A DNA stretch of 64,000 nt from Desulfotalea sp. Lineage in GTDB: Bacteria; Desulfobacterota; Desulfobulbia; Desulfobulbales; Desulfocapsaceae. A model generated the notes under the pieces. That model was given only the letters and a program-made list of their open reading frames with translations. It was not told the origin of the DNA and did not search any database. Made by a program: the position numbers and the translations under genes. Positions 37,732-46,265 of this stretch are shown here, one piece after another (positions within the stretch are counted from its first letter, which is position 1; each line of letters starts with the position of its first letter). The DNA is taken from assembly GCA_002733995.1 (NCBI GenBank), contig NVXR01000007.1, forward strand, positions 81,888 to 145,887, in the 5' to 3' direction.

Positions 37732-38142
37732 TCAACGGAGGGCTTTTCCTGTACTGGACATTGCTAGGTTGCCATCACGCACACCTTTTAAGGCAGTTAA
37801 CATGGCCGCAAGATCTCTCACTTCTCTTGCCTTTCCTTTTACTACGATAACTTCAAGACAGTTATCGTGATCCATATGCACGTGGGTGGTGGATATAATA
37901 TGCTGATGATAGTCGTGTTGGACGATTGTCACCTTCTCCTGCAACTTGTGCTGGTGATGGTCATAGACAAGACTGATGACCCCCATTACCGGCTTATCTA
38001 ATTCCCATTCTTCCTTAACGAAGGCTTTTCTAATGAGGTCACGTATTGCTTCTGAACGGTTGTTGTAGCTGTTCGCCTTAATTTGCTCGTCGAAAATGTC
38101 GAGCAATTCTTCTTCAAGGGAAATGGAAAATCTTTTTAACAT
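37732..38142 (-). CDS. nikR: Nickel-responsive regulator NikR
   Basis: The 136-residue protein has an N-terminal ribbon-helix-helix (LKRFSISLEEELLDIFD) and a C-terminal ACT-type metal domain. The high-affinity Ni ligands fall exactly at His76, His87, His89 and Cys95, as in E. coli NikR. It represses nickel uptake genes when Ni is bound. The ATG at 38142 is used; the TTG 7 codons upstream overlaps the GAGGAG ribosome site. No nickel transporter or Ni enzyme gene is adjacent, so it acts on distant targets or on the neighbouring MFS gene. Confidence 0.95.
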   Translation of the reverse strand: MLKRFSISLEEELLDIFDEQIKANSYNNRSEAIRDLIRKAFVKEEWELDKPVMGVISLVYDHHQHKLQEKVTIVQHDYHQHIISTTHVHMDHDNCLEVIVVKGKAREVRDLAAMLTALKGVRDGNLAMSSTGKALR

Positions 38143-38183
38143 GATTGAAGGTCTCCTCTTCAAAAAAATCAGATGATGATTCT

Positions 38184-38212
38184 ACTATAAAAGTTCACCA
38201 TAATCTGTGCAA
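38184..38212 (-). promoter_or_regulatory. Promoter of nikR
   Basis: On the minus strand TTGCAC (38212-38207), a 17-nt spacer and TATAGT (38189-38184) give a strong sigma70-type promoter 42 nt upstream of the nikR ATG, just after the MFS gene stop. nikR can therefore be expressed independently. Confidence 0.65.
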
Positions 38213-38214
38213 GG

Positions 38215-39639
38215 CTATTTGTGCTGCTTTACCGAAGGTGGTTCGCTGGAGGTTGCTTGATCGCTTTGAGCTGGAATTGGTCTTAGCTCTTTGATGTTTC
38301 GGCCCTTTAGGTGCCATGCGCTGAATGAAATGACGAGTATAATGCCCACAATCGCATACCCAGGGAAGTAACCAATACCATCAATAAAGGCAAGATTAGC
38401 GACTTGTTCAGCCGTCCAGCCGGGGTGTAGGGTGACGTTTTCCTGTTTGAGCGTCGCGATTAAGGTGGCGAAGGTCAAGCCGATAAAACCGTAGGCCAAA
38501 TTAAAAGCGAGTCCCTTGAAACTGAGAACAGTTGCTCTTTGGCTGGATTCGGTGATTTTGTTGAGATAGTGGCTGGTGAAAAAGGAGACGAATGTGAGTC
38601 CTATAAATATAAGGGCTACAGGGATGAGCCCCCAGTATGGATAAAAGCCGGTAAGGCCGAAAAGGCCGAACATATTGATGGCAAAAATGATGAGCATATT
38701 TGTTTTTGGACTGTAATGCTCCGCCATATACTCCGCAATTTTTGGGGTGACAAGGCCAAGGAGAGCAATCATGGAACCAATGATGCCAAAGCTTGCCTCC
38801 GGTAGGTTGATGAGTCTGAAATACTGGCTGGTCATGGTGACTATCATTCGCAGGATGTGATCAAAGTACATGCCAAATAATATGATAACGAGGGCAAAAG
38901 GAGTACGCAATATCCATTTACCCGCTTCCATGGTTTTCTTGAACGCTGCCCTTGTATTACATCTTGTTGTCGTCTTCTCCGGGGCTGCTTCCACCATTTT
39001 AAATGCGGTGATGGTGGCGAAAATAGCAAGTACCAAGGTGAGATAAATTGGAAAACGCATGGTGGTTTGCTGGTCAAGGATATGGTCTGACCCACACCAA
39101 GAAAGAACGGCATTCATGGCTTTTGGGTCGTAGGCAAAGGCTCCCAATGTCATTGTTGCGATGGATGCGAAGGAGCGAACACGCATCTGTAGACTGAGAA
39201 CCTTGGGCCATGCATCTTGAATGCCACCTTCCACAAGAGAGTCGTAGGCAATGGCCTCGTCTGCACCACTGGCCATCGCTTCAGCGAGGCCACTTAGTAT
39301 TCTGTTGAATAAAAAAGCCCAGAAGATCAGGGTGCCATTGCCGAGTGGCACAAAGGCGAGAAGGGCCAATTCAAGTACCATGAGTAGAGATGTGGTTATG
39401 ATAAGATTTTTTCGTCCGAGGATGTCTGCAAGGGCACCGGAGGGGACTTCAGCGCAGACGATGGTTATAGCCCAAACCATATTCAGCAGCGCAAATTGTT
39501 CTATGCTTAAACCAAAATCGAGAAAAAGAATTGTGAAAACAGGGTAGTAGAAGCGGGCATTGAAAAAGACTCTAAAGGCGATAAATAGTCTTATGTTTTT
39601 GATTGCAAAGGGTGACGATGCAACTGTTTTATTTTCCAT
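38215..39639 (-). CDS. MFS transporter
   Basis: The 474-residue polytopic membrane protein has about 12 helices. The loop 2-3 signature is present (GALADILGRKNLII, the G-x-x-x-D/G-R-x-G-R/K motif A). An elongated cytoplasmic loop around residues 225-250 and a polar C-tail (PAQSDQATSSEPP) are seen. Substrate unknown; the nearest relatives by eye are drug/sugar efflux-type MFS proteins. It lies 52 nt downstream of an amino-acid permease gene and just upstream of nikR on the same strand. Confidence 0.88.
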   Translation of the reverse strand: MENKTVASSPFAIKNIRLFIAFRVFFNARFYYPVFTILFLDFGLSIEQFALLNMVWAITIVCAEVPSGALADILGRKNLIITTSLLMVLELALLAFVPLGNGTLIFWAFLFNRILSGLAEAMASGADEAIAYDSLVEGGIQDAWPKVLSLQMRVRSFASIATMTLGAFAYDPKAMNAVLSWCGSDHILDQQTTMRFPIYLTLVLAIFATITAFKMVEAAPEKTTTRCNTRAAFKKTMEAGKWILRTPFALVIILFGMYFDHILRMIVTMTSQYFRLINLPEASFGIIGSMIALLGLVTPKIAEYMAEHYSPKTNMLIIFAINMFGLFGLTGFYPYWGLIPVALIFIGLTFVSFFTSHYLNKITESSQRATVLSFKGLAFNLAYGFIGLTFATLIATLKQENVTLHPGWTAEQVANLAFIDGIGYFPGYAIVGIILVISFSAWHLKGRNIKELRPIPAQSDQATSSEPPSVKQHK

Positions 39640-39691
39640 AGTTGTCTAGGCGGAGCGGGCTTGTCTGTATGTAAACACACATTGGTTGAAA

Positions 39692-40606
39692 CTACGGACC
39701 TGTTTGCTGGTAGGTGCCCATTGTCCCCTCTGATCGGGCAAGATGTTTTTCGATTTTTCTCACAACAAGGGAGAGGCTAAGGCAGAGTACCAGGTACATG
39801 GTTGAAATAGTCAGCCAAATCTCTATGGTGGCTTGGGTGGAGGCCATGACCTGAAGCGCCTGAAAGGTGAGCTCCTGGATAGAGATGATTGAGACGATGG
39901 AAGACCATTTGATTGTGTTGATAAACTCGTTGGCAAGAGGGGGGAGCATGATCTTAATGGCTTGGGGCAGAATGATAAAACACAATGTTTTACCTCTGCT
40001 AAGGCCCAATGCATGTCCCGCCTCCCACTGGCCGATTTCAACAGCCTGTATGCCGGCTCTGACTATCTCTGCAATGTATGCCCCTTGAAACATAGCAAGG
40101 GTGAGGACACCTGAAAGAAATTGGGTGATCAGGCTCGGGCTTGCAAAGAAGAAGGTTACGTAGCTTTGCATCGCAGGCGAACTTGTCCGGAAATAGTCTT
40201 CAACGCCAAGGAAGGTAAAGAACTGATCGCTGACGAAATAGTAGAAGATGAAGACCAGTACCAGTGGTGGGGTGTTACGGATTGCCTCGATGTAGGTTCG
40301 GCCCACCATTCGATAAAACAGCCTTGGGGACACCCGCATAAGGCCTACAATGGAGCCGATGAGTACTGCGAGCAGGGTCGCCCATATGCTGAGCTTTATG
40401 GTGGTGATGAAGCCTTCGAGGAGCAGGTTGGCGCGCCAACTCCCCGTCTCAGGGTCATGGTAGACCATGTAGGTGGGTATTACAGACCAATTCCAGTTGT
40501 AGTTGAGCGCAAAGAAGAGGCGATAGGTAATGTAGGTGAACAGGCCAACAATAGCCAGGAGTACAAAAACGTCGAGTGGTTTAATTGCAGGTTTATAAGT
40601 TTGCAT
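39692..40606 (-). CDS. Polar amino-acid ABC transporter permease (HisM/GlnP type)
   Basis: The 304-residue protein has the HisM-family coupling loop EAGHALGLSRGKTLCFIILP (about residues 196-215) and conserved YIEAIRNTPPLVLVFIFYYF. About six helices. The N-terminal extension (residues 1-65) is longer than usual. It pairs with the second permease upstream and the binding protein between them. No ATPase gene is adjacent. Confidence 0.9.
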   Translation of the reverse strand: MQTYKPAIKPLDVFVLLAIVGLFTYITYRLFFALNYNWNWSVIPTYMVYHDPETGSWRANLLLEGFITTIKLSIWATLLAVLIGSIVGLMRVSPRLFYRMVGRTYIEAIRNTPPLVLVFIFYYFVSDQFFTFLGVEDYFRTSSPAMQSYVTFFFASPSLITQFLSGVLTLAMFQGAYIAEIVRAGIQAVEIGQWEAGHALGLSRGKTLCFIILPQAIKIMLPPLANEFINTIKWSSIVSIISIQELTFQALQVMASTQATIEIWLTISTMYLVLCLSLSLVVRKIEKHLARSEGTMGTYQQTGP

Positions 40607-40680
40607 AACAGCTTACTCAACGTTGGGCGGGTAACTGACGAACAAATCCGTGAATAGATGCGTGTCAATATGTGGGGAAT

Positions 40681-40734
40681 TGCTCCAGATCTTGGAGCAG
40701 AACCGTTAATAATAAATCGTATTATTAACGGTTC
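40681..40734. repeat. Two adjacent perfect stem-loops between binding-protein and permease genes
   Basis: A 7-bp stem (40681-40687/40693-40699, GATCT loop) is followed immediately by a perfect 15-bp stem (40700-40714/40720-40734, 5-nt loop). They lie between the binding-protein gene and the downstream permease. Lacking a T-tract, they more likely act as an mRNA-stabilising or partial-termination element that favours the binding protein. Confidence 0.75.
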
Positions 40735-40878
40735 CGCACGATTCCTATTCTGTCCGCTGTGGATGTCTCAACAAGCACTTGTTTACTTCAAAATCTCAAT
40801 TGAACAGATTTAAAGCACTGATGAACCGTTACAAGACAGGGGCTAACCAATATTGGTGTCTTATCTGAATAGTTCCTC

Positions 40879-41712
40879 TTATTGTATTTTGTCAATCCAT
40901 TCTTTGCTGCCAAACCAGTAATTATGGCGTTCTTGAAGCCAGCCGTTCAGGGTTACAGTGGTAATCCAGCTGTTAAAAAACGCCAAGGTATCCGGATCTC
41001 CTTTGCGCAGAGCAAAACCAATGGGTTCTTGGGTGAAGGTTCCTTTAATAGGAAGGAAGAGTGTATCGCTGTATTCAGCCGCCTCGTATGCAGGGCGGGG
41101 GGCAGAGCCTATAACAGCATGGACTTTGTTATTTCGAAGTTCTTGGTAGGTCTGGGGCTCAGAGTCAAACATTCTAAGGGTGGCGAGGGGCAGGTATTTT
41201 TTTGCTGCGGCTGCGGCCGTGGTCCCGGTTTTTATGGCAATTTCAATGTCATCTTTGTTGAAATCTTCAAGGGAATCAAAGCCTGCTGCCAGTTTTTTAT
41301 TTGCGACAATAGCCATACCTGAATATTCATATGGATTGGTGAAATTGACCTGTAAGGCTCGTTGGGTGGTAATGCCCATGCCGCCGATAATAACATCAAA
41401 CTTGCCGGTGAGAAGAGCTGGAATGATCCCGGACCATGCGGTGGGGGTAAACTCGACTTTGACGCCCATTTCTGTCGCGAGTCGTGTGGCTACGTCAATC
41501 TCAAAACCAATCAGTTTGCCGGACTTGTCTTTCATTGCCCAGGGTTGGAAGATGTCCATTCCCACCTTAAGGACACCTCTCTTTTTGATGGTTTCAATGG
41601 TACTAGAGCGGACTATGTCCGTCTGAATGGACGCCGCTGTGCTGAAGCTAGCCATACATAAGAAAAAAAGAGTGAGAGTGAAAAGACGTAATAAATGGTT
41701 ACGGTTTTGCAT
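40879..41712 (-). CDS. Periplasmic polar amino-acid binding protein (GlnH/FliY type)
   Basis: The 277-residue protein has a signal peptide (hydrophobic to about residue 26, ending STAA) and a family-3 solute-binding fold: RGVLKVGMDIFQPWAM, DVATRLATEMGV, DVIIGGMGITTQRAL and the Gly/Thr-rich IAIKTGTTAAAAAKK. It delivers an amino acid such as Gln, Glu, Asp, Cys or His to the flanking permeases. An AGGGG ribosome site precedes the ATG. It is flanked by the two permease genes. Confidence 0.9.
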   Translation of the reverse strand: MQNRNHLLRLFTLTLFFLCMASFSTAASIQTDIVRSSTIETIKKRGVLKVGMDIFQPWAMKDKSGKLIGFEIDVATRLATEMGVKVEFTPTAWSGIIPALLTGKFDVIIGGMGITTQRALQVNFTNPYEYSGMAIVANKKLAAGFDSLEDFNKDDIEIAIKTGTTAAAAAKKYLPLATLRMFDSEPQTYQELRNNKVHAVIGSAPRPAYEAAEYSDTLFLPIKGTFTQEPIGFALRKGDPDTLAFFNSWITTVTLNGWLQERHNYWFGSKEWIDKIQ

Positions 41713-41759
41713 GATAAAGCCCCTTGTTTACAGGAAATTGATCGAAAAAATCTGTTTTC

Positions 41760-42581
41760 TCATGGTAACTTAAGTCGTTTTTCCATAAAGCCAACTGTAA
41801 GAGATAAAAATACTGTGATTGCGAGGTAAATGACAGCCACTGCAAACCAGATCTCAAAGGTAAGGTAGGTCTCGGATATAAGGGCCTGGGCCTGCATGGT
41901 GAGGTCGTAAATTGCAATGGTACTGACCAGGGCAGAGTCTTTAACGAGTGATATGGCTTGGCTTGCAAGGGGTGGAAGGATTGTGCGAATTGCCTGGGGA
42001 ATAATGATGTGACGATAGATGCCAAAGGTGGTAAGGCCTAAGGTCTTTCCCGCTTCCATCTGGCCTTTTGCAACGGACTGGATTCCTGATCTGAATATCT
42101 CTGAGGTGTAGGCCCCCTCAAAAAGAGAAAGAGCGAGAATGGCAGAGGGCAGGCGTTCTAGTCCCAGTGTTGGGCCGAGGACAAAGTAGATGAAGAAAAT
42201 CTGGATGAGCAGGGGGGTATTCCTGCTGACCTCCAGATACAGTGTTGCCAGAGTCCTTGCGACAAAAGAGTTGGAGAGGCGCAGGACCGCAGTTGTAAGG
42301 CCAATAAAAAAGGCGAATACAAGGCTAATAGAGGATATTTTTAGCGTAATGAACAGACCCTTGAGCAGAGGGCCAGGGGCTATGCCTGTTTCCGTCTCGG
42401 TGAAAAGATACTGGGGTATCCTGTACCATTGCCAGTTGTAGCCGATATTACTGGCACTTTTGCCTGCAAGCCAGCCGAGGACGGCGAGCAGGATGATAAA
42501 CTGAATGATATCCCAGAGTGGGCTGCGGAAAAACGGGATATGGGAATCACCGTGATTGTTATAAGCAGTGGCTTTCGTCAT
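41760..42581 (-). CDS. Polar amino-acid ABC transporter permease (second subunit)
   Basis: The 273-residue membrane protein has EVSRNTPLLIQIFFIYFVL and the EMEAGKTLGLTTFGIYRHII-type coupling loop of the HisQ/HisM family. It probably forms a heterodimer with the product of 39692-40606. It is transcribed first, ahead of the binding protein (47 nt gap), and 45 nt after the acyl ligase gene. Confidence 0.9.
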   Translation of the reverse strand: MTKATAYNNHGDSHIPFFRSPLWDIIQFIILLAVLGWLAGKSASNIGYNWQWYRIPQYLFTETETGIAPGPLLKGLFITLKISSISLVFAFFIGLTTAVLRLSNSFVARTLATLYLEVSRNTPLLIQIFFIYFVLGPTLGLERLPSAILALSLFEGAYTSEIFRSGIQSVAKGQMEAGKTLGLTTFGIYRHIIIPQAIRTILPPLASQAISLVKDSALVSTIAIYDLTMQAQALISETYLTFEIWFAVAVIYLAITVFLSLTVGFMEKRLKLP

Positions 42582-42626
42582 AGGACTGTTGTTGTACTGG
42601 TGGTTCTGGTTTTTTTCGTGTGGCCT

Positions 42627-44168
42627 TTAGGTTTGTGATAATGCTTTTCGTGTCAACTGTTCCCGGGCCATTTCAGAGATTGCTCTGAAGTCAATTTTGC
42701 CGCTACCCATTTTGGGAAGTGTTTCCCAAACCAGAAATATTTTTGGTAATGATATCGGTGGTAGTGTGTTGGCCATCTGTTTTAGCACAACTTTTTCATC
42801 AAGAGGTGTTGTCACCACGGCCACAATACGGGCTCCCTTTTTTGCATCTGGAATCTCTACAATACAGCAATGGCTTTCTTCGGGCAGAAAATTTTCAAGT
42901 ACAGCTTCAATTTTTACGAGAGATACCATTTCTCCGCCAATTTTGACGAATCTCTTGAGTCTGCCGACATGCCAGAGAAAGCCGTCTGCATCTATGTTAC
43001 CCATGTCTCCGGTGTCGTACCAGCCGCTACGGATATGTAGAGAAGTTTGCTCGAAATCGTTGAAGTATCCCTTCATGACTGAGCCACCCTTAACCAGAAT
43101 ACGGCCGTCTTCGCCCGGAGCGCACTCCTTACCTGTCTCATAATGTTCTATGCGAACCTGCAGGCCGGGAATGGGTTTACCTACACTGCCTGGTCGATTG
43201 AAATTCGGTGTGTTGGTGGAGATGACGGGGGAACATTCCGTTGCGCCATAACCTTCTACAATGGTGATGTTATGCTTGCTTTTGAAGCCTTCTCTAAGGG
43301 CATCGGGGCATTTATCCGCACCGGCGAGAGTGATGCGCAGGCTAGCAAAATCCCCCGGCTGTGATTTGCGTAAATAGCCCCAGAAAAATGTAGGTGTACC
43401 GACTAGGAATGTTGGCTTATGTTCGCGGATGATGATGCATATTTTCTTAAAATCTAGAGGGTTGGCATAGGTGAGCAAGGACATCCCGTGGTAGATGGGG
43501 AGCCACATGTCAATTGTTAAGCCAAAGACGTGAAAAAGCGGCAGGGTACACATGAAAATGTCTTGGTTGCGGAATCCAAAAATAGGAGTTACCGCTTCTA
43601 TGTTTGTCAGGATATTTTTATGCGTGAGTTGAACTGCCTTTGGCTCTTTTTCGCTACCGCTGGTAAAAAGGATAACAGCGGTGTCGTCCGGGCTTCCACG
43701 GTGGACGAGTTTTTTGATTATCGAGGCGGGAAGAGCCGCCGTGAAGAAAGCGAGGAGCTTATCGACACGGGTGATAGAGGCCATGATATCCTCTATGTAA
43801 ATCATGCCGTCGATAAAAGGACATTCAATTTTTTCTAATAGCGCTTTCGAGGTGATAATAGTCGTGAAGTCACATTTCTCCTGGGCATATTTGGCGTTTT
43901 GTTCTGCCCCAGTAGAATAGTTGATCATTACCGCTTTTCGGCCGCTCATCAGAATTGCAATCTTAGAGAGAATACAGCCGGCAGATGTAGGTATCATGAG
44001 ACCAATGAAACCTGTGTCCAGTTTCTTGAACATGCGGGTTAGTATAAGACAAGCAATCAGCGCCCTCGAATAGGAGAGTTTGCTGTTGGTTGAAAAATCG
44101 TGGATCGCAAGTTTTTTGCTGAATGTTTTGGCAATGTCGATAAACTGTTGATGGAGCAGCACCGGCAC
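42627..44168 (-). CDS. AMP-dependent acyl-CoA/acyl-ACP synthetase family ligase
   Basis: The 513-residue adenylate-forming enzyme has the P-loop TAVILFTSGSEKEPKAVQLTH-type region, the acyl-adenylate motif VEGYGATECSPV, the hinge region GWYDTGDMGNIDADGFL and the C-terminal Lys in MGSGKIDF. Overall it resembles the ligase half of Aas (acyl-ACP synthetase of the lysophospholipid remodelling system) more than ordinary FadD. It activates a fatty or other carboxylic acid. No acyltransferase domain is attached. First gene of a long minus-strand run. Confidence 0.85.
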   Translation of the reverse strand: MPVLLHQQFIDIAKTFSKKLAIHDFSTNSKLSYSRALIACLILTRMFKKLDTGFIGLMIPTSAGCILSKIAILMSGRKAVMINYSTGAEQNAKYAQEKCDFTTIITSKALLEKIECPFIDGMIYIEDIMASITRVDKLLAFFTAALPASIIKKLVHRGSPDDTAVILFTSGSEKEPKAVQLTHKNILTNIEAVTPIFGFRNQDIFMCTLPLFHVFGLTIDMWLPIYHGMSLLTYANPLDFKKICIIIREHKPTFLVGTPTFFWGYLRKSQPGDFASLRITLAGADKCPDALREGFKSKHNITIVEGYGATECSPVISTNTPNFNRPGSVGKPIPGLQVRIEHYETGKECAPGEDGRILVKGGSVMKGYFNDFEQTSLHIRSGWYDTGDMGNIDADGFLWHVGRLKRFVKIGGEMVSLVKIEAVLENFLPEESHCCIVEIPDAKKGARIVAVVTTPLDEKVVLKQMANTLPPISLPKIFLVWETLPKMGSGKIDFRAISEMAREQLTRKALSQT

Positions 44169-44208
44169 CTCTGTGTGAAGAATTGAATGAACAGGTAGTT
44201 GGCGTTCA

Positions 44209-44391
44209 CTATTGTTTGGACACCAAAATATGATAGATGGGGCCGTTGATTTGCAGTCTTTCGCTTGGTGTCTGTGTTGAGAGGAGAAAAAATCTCGCAG
44301 ACAAGCAGACGCGGTGAGCTTTTAATTCAAAGCCCAGGGCTGTAATTTGTTGAGCTGTCTCGTTTAGAGAAAAGGTTCCATTCCCAGACAT
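44209..44391 (-). CDS. Possible small hypothetical protein
   Basis: The 60-residue frame between rmuC and the ligase gene, same strand. It has mixed helix/strand character (LNETAQQITALGFELKA) and no recognisable family. There is no strong ribosome site before the ATG at 44391. It fills the gap well but could be spurious. Confidence 0.35.
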   Translation of the reverse strand: MSGNGTFSLNETAQQITALGFELKAHRVCLSARFFLLSTQTPSERLQINGPIYHILVSKQ

Positions 44392-44492
44392 ATTACTACG
44401 GATTGAACTAACATCTTTTCACCTGTTTGGCAACTTTGCTCATGGAGCATAGAATGGAGTGAAGGTCGACCGACCTTTACCCCGGCGTATAA

Positions 44493-45836
44493 TCAATTGC
44501 TTAAGTCGTGATCGGCTAGGTCGGTAACAGTTTTTGGAAGCTCCTTTTTTACCTGAACTCCAAGCTCCCGCAGGTGTTCAGCCTGGGAGACCAGATTTCC
44601 CCTGCCTCTTGTGAGTTTTAAAAATGCACTATCGTAGCTGCTTCTACAGAGAGTAAGCTGTTTACCTATTTTCTCGATTTCTTCTATAAAACCTCGAAAT
44701 TTATCGTACATGAGCCCCGCGCGTCGTGCAATTTCGAGAGAACTCTTACTCTGTTGCTCAAACTTCCATATATTTTCTACGGTTCTGAGGGTGGCGAGAA
44801 GTGTTGTTGGAGTGACAATAATAATATTTTTTTTGAGAGCTATGGTCATGATCTCTGGGGCTTCCTGGCAGACGGCAGCAAAAGCGGCTTCAATGGGCAT
44901 AAACATGAGGACAAAATCTAAACAATGGATTTGTTCCAGGTCAGGATAGTCCTTGGCTGAAAGGGTTGTAATGTGGTCGTGGATGGCCTTGATCTGTTGT
45001 TTGAGATGTTCGGTTTTTTCAGTGTTTGAGCCGCAGTTAATGTATCTTTCCCAGTGGACCAGTGACACCTTGGAGTCGATGATGATATCTCTGTTCTCGG
45101 GGAGATGGACGATAACGTCCGGTTTTTGCAGACGATTGTCATGGGTACGAAAACCTCCCTGGGTATCATATTCAAAACCATGGCGGAGTCCTGAATGTTG
45201 CAATACCTGGTCGAGGACAAGTTCTCCCCAGTTCCCCTGGGTCTTGGTGTCATTTTTTAAGGCATTGGTCAGGTTGATTGCTTCCTGGCTTATCTGTTGG
45301 TTCAGGTCTCTGAGGTTTTTAATCTCATTTTTTAGATTGAGACGTTCGCGGCTATCGCTCTGATAGATCGTGTTAATTTCCTGGCGTAAAGATGTCAGCT
45401 CTTTATTGAAAGGCTGGAGGATGCCATCCAGGTTTTCTCTGTTAAGTTCGGTAAACTTGGAACTTTTCTCGTCAAAGATACGTCCTGCGAGGGTTTCAAA
45501 TTGCAGTTTTAGTTCGTTACGGGCCTGCTCTAAAAGTCGTAGTTTGTCTGTCGTGTGTTTACGTTCATTTTGTAGCAGTGTGACCAGCTTTGCTTCACTA
45601 ATGTTCTGCTTGTTTATCGTATTTGACAGGTCCTGAACCTGTTGTTGGCTTTGTTGGAGTAATCGCTTTTGTACCCGGAATGTTTTTTTGAATCCTGCGA
45701 GTTTTGCAAGCAAAATGACAATCGTAAGACAAGCGGAAAGAGCAAGTACTCCGAGGAAAAGAACAATAGACATGTCTGTGAACTGGACGGCAAGTCGTGG
45801 CTCTATGTCCTGGAAAAATGAGGATAAAAATTGCAT
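44493..45836 (-). CDS. rmuC: DNA recombination protein RmuC
   Basis: The 447-residue protein has an N-terminal membrane helix (about residues 20-42), a long coiled coil (about 50-180, rich in Gln/Glu/Lys), then the RmuC nuclease-like domain with GNWGELVLDQVLQHSGLRHG, IIIDSKVSLVHWERY and VLMFMPIEAAFAA. RmuC limits inversion rearrangements and is PD-(D/E)XK-like. A short inverted repeat (44462-44477) follows the stop. Confidence 0.93.
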   Translation of the reverse strand: MQFLSSFFQDIEPRLAVQFTDMSIVLFLGVLALSACLTIVILLAKLAGFKKTFRVQKRLLQQSQQQVQDLSNTINKQNISEAKLVTLLQNERKHTTDKLRLLEQARNELKLQFETLAGRIFDEKSSKFTELNRENLDGILQPFNKELTSLRQEINTIYQSDSRERLNLKNEIKNLRDLNQQISQEAINLTNALKNDTKTQGNWGELVLDQVLQHSGLRHGFEYDTQGGFRTHDNRLQKPDVIVHLPENRDIIIDSKVSLVHWERYINCGSNTEKTEHLKQQIKAIHDHITTLSAKDYPDLEQIHCLDFVLMFMPIEAAFAAVCQEAPEIMTIALKKNIIIVTPTTLLATLRTVENIWKFEQQSKSSLEIARRAGLMYDKFRGFIEEIEKIGKQLTLCRSSYDSAFLKLTRGRGNLVSQAEHLRELGVQVKKELPKTVTDLADHDLSN

Positions 45837-45926
45837 TATTGTGGTCGTTTTGGCAACGTCAAGGTAGTAGTTGGTTACAAGTAACTCTTCAGGATGTGTA
45901 CTCTGTGAGAGGGAAACAGATGCTAA

Positions 45927-46265
45927 TCAAATTGGCCATGGCTTATCTTTGCCACCAAGAATATGCAGATGGATGTGGAAAACCACTTGGCCTGCTTTTG
46001 CGCCGTTGTTGAAGATGACACGGTAGCAGTCTTCCACCCCATTTTCTCGGGCCAGATCACCAGCTATACGGATAAGTTTGCCGATAAGTTTTTCGTCTTC
46101 CTCGGTAACAGAGGATGGGCCGGCGATATGTTTTTTGGGGATAACAAGAAAATGAACCGGGGCCTGGGGGGCGATATCCCAGAAGGCAACCACATCATCA
46201 TCTTCATAGAGCTTTTTAGCGGGTATCTCTCCTGCCACAATTTTGCAAAAAATACAGTCATTCAT
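45927..46265 (-). CDS. HIT-family (HinT-like) nucleotide hydrolase
   Basis: The 112-residue protein starts with CIFCKIVAGEIPAKKLYED and ends with the histidine triad HIHLHILGG (H-x-H-x-H). HinT proteins hydrolyse AMP-linked phosphoramidates. Length is typical. It lies 90 nt upstream of rmuC on the same strand. It is the last clear core gene before the accessory region to its right. Confidence 0.95.
   Translation of the reverse strand: MNDCIFCKIVAGEIPAKKLYEDDDVVAFWDIAPQAPVHFLVIPKKHIAGPSSVTEEDEKLIGKLIRIAGDLARENGVEDCYRVIFNNGAKAGQVVFHIHLHILGGKDKPWPI

Noticed and set aside
40121..40657. 178-codon plus-strand frame
   Set aside because: It is antisense to the amino-acid permease and has no family features.
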